This document shows, in pieces, positions 11,150 through 22,659 of a stretch of DNA of 64,000 bases. The position numbers were made by a program, and so were the translations under genes. This stretch comes from Homarus americanus (Eukaryota > Arthropoda > Malacostraca > Decapoda > Nephropidae), in NCBI RefSeq assembly GCF_018991925.1, contig NW_024720711.1, positions 6,930,365 through 6,994,364 on the forward strand, given 5' to 3'. Numbering within the stretch: the stretch's first letter is position 1; each line of letters starts with the position of its first letter. Below the pieces are notes generated by a model. That model worked only from the letters and a program-made list of their open reading frames with translations. It ran no database searches and was not told the origin of the DNA.

Positions 11150-11585
11150 GTGAGAAGTGGAGAAGGGAACGGAGGGGGTGAGGGAGGGAAGAAAGAGAGG
11201 GGAGTGAGGTTAATAGAGGAGAGGATGGGAGGAAGGAGAGGGAAAGAGCAGCAAGAGGAGAGGGAAGAGATGAAGGAAAGAAGAAGAGATGAGAGGAAGA
11301 ATAAAGATGCGAAAAAGGACAAAGGGCGAGAGAAAAGATGGGAAAGGGTTAAATAGCGAAGAGGAGAGGAGAGCAAATGAACACGGTAAAAAGATATGGT
11401 AAAGAAAATAGAATAAAATATATAGGAAAGAGGCAGAAAAAATATATATTGTGAGAGGAGAGGGGAGTGGAGGGGAGAGAGTAATCGAACCATAGAGACA
11501 GGAAAGAGGGAACAACAGATGGAGGAAGAAGAGAAGGGGTAAAGGAGGAAGAGGTGATGATGATAAACAGAGAGAGAGAGAGAGA
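11150..11585 (+). repeat. Polypurine (A/G) tract
   Basis: About 430 bp strongly biased to A and G on the plus strand, ending in (GA)9 at 11569-11585. The overlapping Ser/Leu-rich minus frames are compositional. Confidence 0.88.
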
Positions 11586-11589
11586 CAAA

Positions 11590-12700
11590 GCCAGACTCAC
11601 CTCAGTTAAATAAACCACCAATTTCATACACATTAACATAACTAACATTTCAACTTTTCATCATCATCATCATCACAATAAACATTCAAGTTAAATCTTT
11701 AATAAAAACTTATAATAGGAGAGAATAATCATAATTAGTTGTATAAAGGAAACGATTATAGTCTCTGTATATATATTTATATTTGTGTATTAAAATTATA
11801 TTCAATTATAGAAAACGGACCAAAGCTATCAGTCGTTTCACTCATGCGAAAGTTTCCCCCAAGATATCAAAATTTATTAATATAATTCTTTAAAGAGTCG
11901 CTATATCGCTATATTACCCAACGTATATAATGCATCATCATCTTATAGCCTTAGTTTATGTCGGTGTCTTAAACATATACAAGACTAAAGAGACCGCGAC
12001 CTACACGACAGCCTCAAGACCTTTCTCCTCAAAACTGATAGAAAACGGAGAAGTTTATCAGTGCTCGGGAAACCCTGAGAATTATCGGCCTGAACGAGTC
12101 TTTTGATTTCCTAGCGGCGGATCAACTTCGTCCAACAACTCGTTAAATAACTCGCTCTTGTTTCCGTCGACAAGAGTTCTAGCCGCGGGAAAGGATTATC
12201 GGATGTCTATCGGGGCGTATCGGCAGTTATCGGGGGCGCTTTGACCGATGGGGGGAAAGGGATGAACTCAGAGGAGACAAAGAGCCGTAGTGAGGCGTTG
12301 GGGGGCAGGAGAGGTCGAGGGGGAAGGAAAAGGATGGACCGAAGAGTTATTGGGGGGGGACGGGGAAAGCGATAAACTCGCGCTCTATTTCAGGGGTGAC
12401 GTTCTATTGTTTATATTTAGTTGGGTAGAATGTTTAGGGTGCTGGCGCGTGTCTTGGCGTATATAGAGAGAGAGAGAGAGAGAGGGGGGCTGGCTGTGCG
12501 TACGTAAGCATCTACTTCATTAATATCCCACAGAGTTAAACCTGATGGTCGTGGAAAAAAAAAATAAGAGAATTATTTTACGATAAGAGGTAACGTTACG
12601 ACTCATCATTAAGTATTAAGAAAAGACAGTTCGGACTTGAGACGGGCTTTTGTCGGTAATGAATCATGTGTGAAAAAGTTCAAGTTTGAGAGATATTTCT
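11590..12700. other. Unique non-coding stretch
   Basis: No gene is supported. Local features are (ATC)6 near 11660-11677, four TATCGG hexamers within 12197-12232, G-rich sequence at 12240-12365, and (GA)10 at 12466-12484. Confidence 0.6.
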
Positions 12701-12708
12701 GTATTTTT

Positions 12709-13427
12709 CTCTCTAACCTGTACTTGTTTCTCTCTCTAACCTGTACTTGTTTCTCTCTCTAACCTGTACTTGTTTCTCTTTAACCTGTACTTGTTTCTCT
12801 CTAACCTGTATTTGTTTCTCTCTCTAACCTGTACTTGTTTCTCTCTCTAACCTGTACTTGTTTCTCTCTCTAACCTGTACTTGTTTCTCTCTGTAACCTG
12901 TACTTGTTTCTCTGTAACCTGTACTTGTTTCTCTGTAACCTGTACTTGTTTCTCTCTCTAACCTGTACTTGTTTCTCTCTAACCTGTACTTGTTTCTCTC
13001 TAACCTGTACTTGTTTCTCTCTAACCTGTACTTTTTTCTCTCTCTAACCTGTACTTGTTTCTCTCTCTAACCTGTACTTGTTTCTCTTTAACCTGTACTT
13101 GTTTCTCTCTAACCTGTATTTGTTTCTCTCTCTAACCTGTACTTGTTTCTCTCTCTAACCTGTACTTGTTTCTCTCTCTAACCTGTACTTGTTTCTCTCT
13201 GTAACCTGTACTTGTTTCTCTGTAACCTGTACTTGTTTCTCTGTAACCTGTACTTGTTTCTCTCTCTAACCTGTACTTGTTTCTCTCTAACCTGTACTTG
13301 TTTCTCTCTAACCTGTACTTGTTTCTCTCTAACCTGTACTTTTTTCTCTCTCTAACCTGTACTTGTTTCTCTCTCTAACCTGTACTTGTTTCTCTGTAAC
13401 CTGTACTTGTTTCTCTCTAACCTGTAT
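12709..13427 (+). repeat. 22-bp minisatellite with a 308-bp higher-order unit
   Basis: About 35 copies of TAACCTGTACTTGTTTCT with a TCTC spacer of variable length. Diagnostic variants recur exactly 308 bp apart: CTCTTTAACC at 12776 and 13084, CCTGTATTTG (variant A at 12810 and 13118), a cluster of three TCTGTAACC, and CTTTTTTCTC (C at 13031 and 13339). The second half is therefore a recent segmental duplication of about 14 monomers. Confidence 0.95.
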
Positions 13428-13551
13428 CAATATCACACCTTCACTATCACCATCATACACAGACACTTTTACCATCAAGATCACCACACCTGTCACCATT
13501 AGCACTATCAAGCCTCATTACCACCGCCGTCACCATTAAACAGTCACTATC

Positions 13552-13665
13552 ATCCCCAGACACCATCACAGCTCTACTAATAACACTATCGCACCGTCAC
13601 TATCACAGCTGACACTATCGCACCGTCACTATCACACCTGACACTATCGCACCGTCACTATCGAA
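13552..13665 (+). repeat. Short tandem repeat, about 30-bp period
   Basis: Three to four copies of GACACTATCGCACCGTCACT, each followed by ATCACA(G/C)CT. They are set in CACTATCAC-rich sequence from 13430. Confidence 0.8.
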
Positions 13666-13737
13666 CAGAGGAGCGGAAGTGTCACCGATGTACTTGCGCT
13701 ACGTGGCTACACTAACTCAGATGAAAGTGAGTGCTTG

Positions 13738-14780
13738 TGTGTGGGAGTTGTTGTGGGTAGGGGTGTGGGGGTTGTTGTGTGGGTAGGGGTGTGGGAGTTT
13801 GGAGGGTGTGGGGGTTGTGGGTAGGGGTGTGGGAGTTGTTGTGGGTAGGGGTGTGGGGGTTGTTGTGTGGGTAAGGGTGTGGGAGTTGTTGTGGGTAGGG
13901 GTGTGGGAGTTGTGGGTAGGGTGTGGAGTTGTTGTGCGTGGGTGTGGGAGTTGTTGTGGGTAGGGGTGTGGGGGTTGTTGTGTGGGTAGGGGTGTGGGGT
14001 TGTTGTGTGGGTGGGGTGTGGGAGTTGTTGTGGGTAGGGGTGTGGGAGTTGTGGGTAGGGTGTGTAGTTGTTGTGGGTAGGGGTGTGGGGTTGTTGTGGG
14101 TAGGGTGTGGGAGTTGTTGTGGGTAGGGGTGTGGGAGTTGTTGTGGGTAGGGGTGTGGGGTTGTTGTGGGTAGGGTGTGGGAGTTGTTGTGGGTAGGGTG
14201 TGGGGGTTGTTGTGTGGGTAGGGTGTGGGAGTTGTTGTGGGTAGGGGTGTGGGGTTGTTGTGGGTAGGGGGTGTGGAGTTGTTGTGGGTAGGGGTGTGGG
14301 AGTTGTTGTGGGGTAGGGGGAGGTGTGGTAGGTGTGGGAGTTGGGGTAGGGTGTGTGAGTTGTTGTGGTAGGGGTGTGGGAGTTGTTGTGGGTAGGGGTG
14401 GGGGGGTTGTGTGGGTAGGTGTGGGGAGTTGTGTGTGGGTGGGTGTGTGGGAGGGGGTGGGGAGTTGTGGTAGGAGGTGTTAGTTGTTGTGGGTAAGGGA
14501 GTTGTTGTGGGTAGGGTGTGGGGAGTGGGAGTGTGTTAGTTGTGGGTAGTGTGGGAGTTGTTGTGTAGGGGTGGGAGTTGTTGTGGGTGGGGTGGGGTAG
14601 GGTGTGGGGTTGTGGTAGGGTGATGTGGGGGTTGTGTGTGTGGGGGTGGGGTTGTGTGGGTAGGGAGTTGTGGAGGAGGTGTTAGTTGTTGTGGGTGTGT
14701 GGAGTTTGTGGGTAGGGGTGTGGTTGTTGTGGGTAGGGTGATGTGGGGTTGTTGTGTGGGTGGGGTTGAGGGTTTTCAAG
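13738..14780 (+). repeat. G/T-rich minisatellite array, about 1.04 kb
   Basis: About 45 copies around GGGAGTTGTTGTGGGTAG with GGGTGTG linkers, and many small indels that become denser after 14300. Repeated GGG and GGGG runs on one strand make it a G-quadruplex candidate. Val/Gly/Trp-rich and Pro/Thr-rich frames are repeat products. Confidence 0.93.
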
Positions 14781-15228
14781 CATATGTGTGTGGGTATCGG
14801 GGTTGTTTTGTGTGTATGTGGGTGTGTATGTATGGGTGGTGGGGGTTACTGAGTGTGTGGTATGTGGGGGGTGTGGAGGTTGTTGGAGGTATGTTAGAAA
14901 GGTGGACTTGAACCCTGGAAGGTATAAACAAACCCATTGCTACCTGAACTCTTCTCTCTCTCTCTCTCTCCTTTCATCCTTACCTAAGTCCTTCCTCCTT
15001 TGCCAAGTCCTCCTCAACCTCCCAAACCCTCTCCTCCTTCTCCTCCCCACATCTCCTCACCTCCCCCACAAACACAGTTACCTCAGTTTTTCTTTCATCC
15101 TCCTTACCTCCCTATCTTCTCCCTCCTCCTCCCCCTTCCACCTGATCTTCCTAACACAATACATCTCAGCCGCTGACATATTCATGGGCGCTGGGAAAGC
15201 AAGAGGTGTATGTATGTATGTTTGTATG

Positions 15229-15231
<3 letters not shown>

Positions 15232-15268
<37 letters not shown>
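15232..15268 (+). repeat. (GT)n microsatellite
   Basis: About 18 units, preceded by TATG repeats at 15208-15228. Confidence 0.95.
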
Positions 15269-15273
<5 letters not shown>

Positions 15274-15382
15274 ATATGTATGCATGTGTGTTGTCTTATC
15301 TCGTTTCATCGCCACTCTTTGATGTGATCTACACTCAGATTATATTTCCCATTAGTCAAATTTTTCTGAAGGTGCAAGTCAC

Positions 15383-15717
15383 AGTGGCGGTGGTGGTGGT
15401 GGTGGTGGTGGTGGTGGTAGGTGGTGGTGGTGGTGGTGGTGGTGGTGGTGGTGGTGGTGGTGGGTGGTGGTGGTGAGGACGGGGTGGAGGTGGTGGTGGT
15501 GGTGGTGGAGGCGGGATGGTGGTGGTGGTGGTGGTGGTGGTGGTGGGGGTGGTGGTGGTGGTGGTGGTGGTGGCGGTGGTGGAGGTGGTGGTGTGGAGGT
15601 GGTGGTGGTGGTGGTGGTGGTGGTGGTGGTGGTGGTGGGTGTGGTGGTGGTGGTGGTGTGGTGGTGGTGGTGGTGGTGGTGTGGTGGTGGTGGTGGTGGT
15701 GGTGGTGGCGACGGTGG
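15383..15717 (+). repeat. (GGT)n array, about 335 bp
   Basis: Mostly GGT triplets with occasional GGGT, GGC, GGA and GTGT interruptions that shift frame. All polyGly, polyVal, polyTrp, polyHis and polyPro frames here are artefacts of it. Confidence 0.97.
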
Positions 15718-15777
15718 TGACGGTGAGTACAGGTGACTCCACAATATCGGGTTATGACAGCTGGTTTAAGTTAAGTG

Positions 15778-15907
15778 TGCGCATTACCGGGGTTATATTA
15801 GAGAAGACCGCAATAACGGGGTTATGTTAAATGAGGGACAATGTTAGTGAAATTAGTTTACACATTATCGGGGTTATGTAAGGATCGTTCACTTTAACAG
15901 GGTTAAG
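15778..15907 (+). repeat. Degenerate tandem repeat (ACCGGGGTTATATTA type)
   Basis: Four related segments, CATTACCGGGGTTATATTAG, CAATAACGGGGTTATGTTAA, CATTATCGGGGTTATGTAAG and TTTAACAGGGTTAAGGA, are spaced about 35-50 bp apart. Confidence 0.6.
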
Positions 15908-15949
15908 GAGACATGAGGAGGGACACATTCATGGAGTCGAGGGTCACAA

Positions 15950-16443
15950 CAAGGTGGAAGGACACAATGGGGGGTGGAGGGCACGCAGAAGGGGGTGGAG
16001 GGGCAAGTAGCGGGGTGGAGGGCAGAAAGGGGGTGGAGGGGTACAGTAGTGGGGGGGAGGGGCACATAAGGGGTGGAGGGGCACAGAAGGGGTGGAGGGC
16101 ATGTAGGGGGGGAGAGGCAGGCGGGGGGAGGGGCACAGAAAGGGGGTGGGAGGGGCAGTGAGTGGGGTAGGGGTAAGGAAAGGGGGTGGAGGGGCACAGT
16201 AGCGGGGTGGAGGGGTACAGTAGCGGGGTGGAGAGGTACAGTAGCGGGGGTGTGGAGGGGTACAGAAGGGGTGAGGGCACAGAAGGGGTGGAGGGGTACA
16301 GTAGCGGGGTGGAGAGGTACAGAAGCGGGAGGGAGGAGGTACAGTAGCGGGGTGGAGGGCACAGTAGGGGTGGAGGGGCACAGTAGGGGGTGGGAGAGGC
16401 AGTAGCGGGGTGGAGGGGCACAGTAGCGGGGTGGAGGGAGGGC
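15950..16443 (+). repeat. G-rich 21-bp minisatellite
   Basis: About 23 copies around GGTGGAGGGGCACAGTAG, some with GTACAGTAG and many small indels. Plus-strand G4 potential is high. Pro/Leu/Cys-rich minus frames of up to 225 codons are repeat products. Confidence 0.94.
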
Positions 16444-16585
16444 ACCTGCTGTTGAGAATGACTCTAACGAGACAGAAGTTTGACACACAGTGAGAAAGAA
16501 AGCAGGTGTGTGTGATGCCCTGAGGATACCTAGATGAGTCGTCACACCGTATGTTCTATCACTCACTCATTCATACGTACACCTA

Positions 16586-16620
<35 letters not shown>
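16586..16620 (+). repeat. (CA)n microsatellite
   Basis: About 17 units. Related CA runs follow at 16769-16798 and 16953-16974, in sequence rich in ACATACAT and CATTCATT. Confidence 0.95.
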
Positions 16621-16623
<3 letters not shown>

Positions 16624-16765
16624 GAAATTATTCATTCTTACACTCGTTCATATACGTACACACATTCAGACGTGTACACCTACTAAAAATTATTCGGCAT
16701 CCTTACGGCGTGATACAATATGACATGGGTGTTGAATGACTTTTAGTGGGTGTACATGCATGACT

Positions 16766-16800
<35 letters not shown>

Positions 16801-16989
16801 ACATACATGCAATTATCCATTCATTTAGCTTTCAGACGCACATACATGACTCTTTCACACACGCACATACATGTACTTATTGATTCGGTACAAGCACGTT
16901 ATCACCCATTCATTCATTCATTCATACACCTATGTTTTCGTTCACTTACCGACACACACACACACACACACACATTCAAACAAACACAT

Positions 16990-18390
16990 ACACACAGCGA
17001 TATTATGTTTAAAGGTCATTTCAAACTCAACCTGCAACCCAACCTGACCTAAACCTGACCTAACCCACCATAACAGTAAGGAAGGTGACAGCCCTGTATG
17101 AGCGAGTGTCGTGGTCGCCTTAATCCTTTACAGACATTCACACAGTTATAGAAACAGACCATCACTAGTTACTGCTTCGCTTGAGTCATACAGATATACA
17201 GTCACACGCACATACATTATACGCACATATATACGTACATACATACACTCAAACATATACATACATTCACACATACATATCCAGATCACCATGTAGCCAG
17301 CTGTCTCCTGTCTCGTATTTACACATCTCAATACGGTGTTGTCGTGTACAGTATACATAATAGTGTGTGTGTGTGTGTGTGTGTGTGTGTCTTATAAACT
17401 TCTGCATGTGCTTGCTGAGGGATACGCACGTGTGAACCAGACACACACACACACACAGAGTGACTCACACGGGCCTCAGGATGGACCATATATATGGACG
17501 GACGACACATCCCAATAGGTATAAATAAGCGTGGGTCCTCCCCTCCTCTCTCCCTCCCTCCCCTCATCTCTCTCTCTCTCTCCCTCCACCCTCCCCCTCC
17601 CCTCCCTCCTCTCTCCCTCCCTTCCCCACCCCCCCTCACCCTCTGACCCTCCCTAGCTCTTTGATAACAAGTGCGGCGAAATACACTACATTATTCTCGA
17701 CGTCTCCCGCTCTGGCTTTGATCATGTTCACCTCGAGATGGAAGGAAGAAGACCTGGTTGCAATAAAGTCTTGACAAGGGGGAAAGATGGAGGGAGAGGA
17801 AGGGGTGTGTGGAGGGAGAAGGTGAGGAGGGGAAGAGGTGTGTGGAGGGGAGGGATGGGGAGAGAGAGAGGGGTGTTTATGTGTGTGTGTGTGTGTGTAG
17901 GGAGGGGGTAAGGAAGGAAAGCTTGGAGTATGTGGAGGACATTATTTTTGCCCGCTATTTTCTTTTCCCCCTCCCCCCCCCCCCACACACACACACACGG
18001 GAAACAAAACGATTACTAATGTGTTGAGTTGAGCTATGTGGTATGTGACTTCCTCCGTCGGTTCCCTCTTGTGTGTTTTTACGGATTAAAGAGACTGATC
18101 GGAATTTCTTTTTATTTGGGGCTAAATTTATTCATCCCAATAAAACCCTCATAAATTTCATAACCCCTTCTTGACCTGACTGAGAGTATTTGTCGTGCGT
18201 GAGGGATATTTATTTTTATTTTTTTTTATTTTTATTCTTCACAAAGGAGGAGTATCGTAACGTTAGTGATCTATTAACACCTTCTGTATTACATTAGATC
18301 ATAAATAAACACAATTGTAAAATATAAGTGAAAATTTCTTCTAATTTTTTTAAGGTCATTGGAATAAACATACGATTAAAAATAACCTTA
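16990..18390. other. Mixed microsatellite and unique stretch
   Basis: Contains CCTAA-like CCTGACCTAA near 17030-17065, TACATACA repeats 17215-17280, (GT)14 at 17363-17391, a C/T tract 17535-17650, (GA/GT) purine-rich DNA 17780-17900, and a C/CA tract 17970-17998. No gene is supported. Confidence 0.65.
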
Positions 18391-18391
18391 A

Positions 18392-18508
<117 letters not shown>

Positions 18509-18699
18509 ACTATCCACAAGTGCCAAAGATATTCCCAGTCCATCTCGTGTTATCTTAGGTGCCAATATTCAGACAAATTGGTGCTTCTTACTCCTCTTCC
18601 TCTCTCTATCTCTCTATTTATCTCGTTTTCTCTCCTCTTCCATCTCCTCCACAGTCCTTTCCTCCTCCTACTCCTCCTCCTTCCTTCACTAGGCTATAG

Positions 18700-19110
18700 T
18701 GAGGAGAGGTGAAGAAGGAGGAGGAGGAGGAGTGGGTTGGTTAAGGACGGGAGGAAGAGATTGGAAAAAAGTTGGTGGCGAGAGGCGGAGGAGGAGGAGG
18801 TGAGAGAATGGGGGAGGAGAAGAAGTGTGGAGGTGGAAGAAGAGAGAGAGGAGGAAGAAGAGGATAGAAATAAAGATGAGAGGGGGGGGGGCGTTACAGG
18901 GGGTGAAGAAGGAATGCTGTAAGAAAGGAGGACAAGAGTGACAGGTGGAGGAGAAAAAGCGGAGGAGAGTGTGTGGCGAGGATGAGGGAAGAGATGAAGA
19001 AGGAGGTGGAGGAGGCGAAAGAGGAAGGAGAATAAACTGTGAGACAAAGAATGAGAGACACTAGAGACCAGAGAGAAAGGAGATGAGAGACAGGGAGAAT
19101 GAGAAGCAAC
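18700..19110 (+). repeat. Polypurine (A/G) tract
   Basis: GGAGGA-rich and GAGAGA-rich DNA, strongly biased to purines on the plus strand. Confidence 0.85.
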
Positions 19111-19277
19111 AGAGAGAACATAAAACAACCAATTGGGAAAAAAATAATAAAAAAATACCAAAAATAGAAAGTTTTATCTCCTGAATGAAGGCGCCCAAAA
19201 GAAAGTTTTAATGAACTTTCACTACAGAAAAAGTATGTAACGAAAAATGCTAATACTGTATCAAGTACCTCGTAGGT

Positions 19278-19515
19278 CCCCACACCAGGCGGGTCACCAC
19301 ACCAGACGGTCACCACACCAGGCAGTGCCACACAGCACCAGGTGGTGCTCACACCTGGCCAGTCCACTACACCTAGTATCACCACACCCCTGGCAGTCAC
19401 CACACCTGGTGGTCACTACACCTGGCAGTCACCACACCTGGTGGTCACCACACCTGGTGGTCACCACACCTGGCAGTCACCACACCTGGCAGTCACCACA
19501 CCTGGCAGTCACCAT
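19278..19515 (+). repeat. 16-bp minisatellite
   Basis: About 14 copies of CACCACACCTGGCAGT or its TGGT-ending variant. The last six are regular and the first ones degenerate. Confidence 0.93.
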
Positions 19516-19555
19516 TCTACTTAATGTTTAAAGTGTAACACTGTTTGCCTACCCA

Positions 19556-19613
<58 letters not shown>
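19556..19613 (+). repeat. (GT)n microsatellite
   Basis: About 28 units with one TA interruption. Confidence 0.96.
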
Positions 19614-19614
<1 letters not shown>

Positions 19615-19615
<1 letters not shown>

Positions 19616-20380
19616 TTTTATACAATATTAGGAATTTCCACTGGTATCCATCGGTTTTAATGGTCAGTTTAAAGTGCAGTGATCTATGTTTCACCAAATA
19701 TATAAATAATTCTGATCTAAAACTGTAAAGAAATGTAAAAAGTAAGAAATATTGATCAGTGGCTTATTATTATTATTATGAAGGCAAGAAGTTTTTCAAA
19801 AATCCCAAATTAACGCAGAGATTGATCGCAAGATTACTAATCATCTGTTCTAATCCTGGTCGACCCTAAAACTCATCACTTCTGAAATTAATCACCCAAC
19901 TGTAAAAAAAACGACTAAGGTTAGTTGCCAACTTGTAAACAGTGGGAGCGTGCAGTGTTGGGCGGGCTGGTCCCACCATCCTTACCTCTACGTGGCTGCC
20001 AAGATGAAGCCTAGAGGCGGGGAGGACGCCAGTGTTGCCACCTACCTGCCTGCAATTAATGCCAAATGTGGCGCTTTCGAACCTCCGGTGGCGCATTATT
20101 GTGGCTATGCAAAAGCGTATAAGTTTAGCTAAGGTTTGATGGCTTTTGTTGTCATTTCTCAGACAGTCGTTGTTGTTATACGAGGCCGTCAAGGAGAGTT
20201 ATTGATAGCTGGAGCAGAGGGAGGGAGGGAGGGGAGGAGGGCGAGACACATGTATCAAGCACAACAAAGCGATACACCATTACCCAGAGCTCCTCCGCCA
20301 CAAAATATGGATCAGTAAATAGCTTGGAACAGCAGATGCTCTTGCCAAAACAAGTTTCTAAATATCCCCGGTAGGAGGAA
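19615..20380. other. Unique stretch, no supported gene
   Basis: 19930-20132 is balanced and open on both strands over 60-108 codons, with a CAGTGTTGCCA element at 20030-20040 and a possible minus-strand donor (GAG|GTAAGG, 19981-19989). I cannot assign a protein. It could be a first-exon or promoter region, or chance. Confidence 0.35.
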
Positions 20381-20384
20381 GATG

Positions 20385-20692
20385 CTAGTGGTAGTGGCTA
20401 GTAGCAGTGGTGGTGGTAGTGGTGGTGGTCGAGGTGGTAGTGGTCGTGGTGGTAGTGGTCGTGGTGGTGATGGCGGTGATCGAGGTGGTGGCAGTGACAT
20501 TGATGATGATGATGATGATGTTGTTGTTGTTTTTGGTGGTGGTGGTAGTGTTGTTGTTGTTGGTATTGTTGTTGGTATTGATGATGATATTGTTGGTAGT
20601 GGTGGTGGTATTGATATTATTGTTGGTAGTGGTGGTGGTATTATTGTCGTTGTAGTTGGTGGTACTGGTGGTATTGATGGTGTTGTTGGTGG
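20385..20692 (+). repeat. GGT/GTT/GAT trinucleotide-rich repeat
   Basis: Mixed GGTGGT, GTTGTT, GATGAT and TAGTGG triplets. Open frames of up to 210 codons on both strands are a result of the period of three. Confidence 0.92.
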
Positions 20693-20762
20693 TGCCCCCT
20701 GTAATAGGAATATTTTCTACCTGCACCTTCCTCACCTCCCCACCTCGGGCTGTACCCTGGCG

Positions 20763-20763
<1 letters not shown>

Positions 20764-20812
<49 letters not shown>
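20764..20812 (+). repeat. (CA)n microsatellite
   Basis: About 24 units. Confidence 0.96.
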
Positions 20813-20816
<4 letters not shown>

Positions 20817-21404
20817 TTATATACATACACATCTCCATCACCCACACTTATAAACTACCATTTAGCCGTACCATCTGCTCACACGGTAGTTTACCTGCAA
20901 GACCTTCTAATTTGGACACAGTTTTTTTTATTTATTTTTTTTACTGCCAGCGAGAGTAAAATTATGACTTTGTTGAATTATTCGCCAATTCCCTCCACTC
21001 ATTATTTACTTTGACGGAAGGACAGTAAGAGGGACGGAAGAAAATAGCAATAAAACATAGTAAACGGAGCGAGAACACACAGACGAGAGTAATTAATAAA
21101 TAGTCAAATGTCACAATCAAAGGAACAGGAGAAAACGTCGCCCATTTCCTTAAGTAAATGAATCAGTTCTGGTAATAAGCGGTGTTTCTCCTCTTCCTCG
21201 TTTATCGTTTTTCTCTCTCTTATTTATCTCCTTTTATTATCACTTCTCTTTACTACACGTTCGTCCTCCTTTCTTCTCATTTATTTCTTTCTTATTTGTT
21301 CTCCTTCGTTATGTCACCACAGATTATACGGCTCTTATTATCATTCTTACTTCTCATTCTCCCTCTCTCGTGTGGTTCTTCCTATCATTCGAACATTCTT
21401 CCCA

Positions 21405-21407
<3 letters not shown>

Positions 21408-21466
<59 letters not shown>
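21408..21466 (+). repeat. (CT)n microsatellite
   Basis: About 29 units, preceded by T/C-rich DNA from 21180. Confidence 0.96.
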
Positions 21467-21469
<3 letters not shown>

Positions 21470-21631
21470 AGTAGGCAATACAGTAATGGAATACACAGCA
21501 ATTGTTACAGAAGGGAATATTGACAACACTCTGGAGGCAACAAAGTGTCTTCCATCAAAGGCGTTCTGACAGCTTTACAACACCAACAACTTCCGGCATT
21601 AGGTAACTCCTCCAGGTGTCAGAGGAGGAGC

Positions 21632-21712
21632 TATACCTGGATGGTTATTATACCTGGATGGTTATTATACCTGACTGGTTATTTTACCTGGCTGGTCGTC
21701 TTACCTGGTCAA
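21632..21712 (+). repeat. 17-bp tandem repeat
   Basis: About five copies of TATACCTGGATGGTTAT, degrading to TTACCTGGCTGGTCGTC. Confidence 0.85.
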
Positions 21713-21778
21713 TAGTTCAATGTATAGTGAGTTTTTTGTATACCTACACGCACACATACATATGCGTACAAATATGTT

Positions 21779-21779
<1 letters not shown>

Positions 21780-21859
<80 letters not shown>

Positions 21860-21920
21860 TGCACATATAGAAACACAGACACACACACACATACACATAT
21901 ATACACACAAACAGGCAGAT

Positions 21921-21992
<72 letters not shown>
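21780..21992 (+). repeat. Twin (CA)n microsatellites
   Basis: CA runs 21780-21857 and 21924-21992 are separated by 66 bp of CA-like degenerate DNA. They probably represent one long run interrupted by mutation. Confidence 0.96.
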
Positions 21993-21995
<3 letters not shown>

Positions 21996-21999
21996 ACAA

Positions 22000-22327
22000 C
22001 AAGCAAAGGAATAAATATATTTCTTCTTTTAAGTCGACGATGTTGACCAAAAGAGATGAGGAGATACACGACACAAGATAAGTGCCACCCTAACAAGCAC
22101 AACTGGCTAATGACCCTCTACTCCGGAACACCCCACCCCCCCCGCCCTAACCCTTCCTCTCTCATTCCCTCTCCCTGCCCACCCCTCCTCTCTCATACCC
22201 TCTCCCCCCCCACCCTAAACCCCTCAGCCCGTCGGTGCAACTCGATATAAGCAAGACAACAAGAACATACTGTTAAAAGTAATCCCTTGACGTTTTATGT
22301 TGTGAGAGTCTCCCCCCTTGAGGAAAA

Positions 22328-22368
<41 letters not shown>

Positions 22369-22552
22369 AGTATGCTCTACCATCATTTTATGTACCTATC
22401 ACTGTAATCATCGGCTGTAACTTACAATTCCGGTAGAAAATTTAGGGGAAACGTAGGAGCGAACATGGTAAAGTATGTAGCTATGTTACGGGTAAATGGT
22501 GGAGTACAATACCTGTGTTATGGTGAGTTGCTTTCTACAAGGTACTGGACGC
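22000..22552. other. Unique stretch before the LINE
   Basis: C-rich DNA lies at 22128-22215 and (CA)17 at 22329-22362. No gene is supported. Confidence 0.65.
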
Positions 22553-22583
22553 TGTAAACACCATCATCAAGGGACTTTGTAAA
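22553..22583 (+). repeat. Single minisatellite unit at the LINE 5' junction
   Basis: TAAACACCATCATCAAGGG then ACTTTGTAAA: one unit of the array that otherwise begins after the LINE at 24794. It shows that the LINE inserted into, or next to, an existing unit of that array. Confidence 0.8.
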
Positions 22584-22659
22584 TCAGAGGTTGAGGATGA
22601 CCTGATCACGAGATCTGAGGTTGACGAGTTCCACAACAATTCAAATAATGAGTTACTAG

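Noticed and set aside
15889..16566. 225-codon minus-strand Pro/Leu/Cys-rich frame
   Set aside because: It is a translation of the 21-bp G-rich minisatellite; three overlapping minus frames are equally open.
19866..20192. Overlapping 60- and 108-codon frames with a possible minus-strand donor
   Set aside because: Could be a first exon, but no protein family is recognisable and both strands are open.
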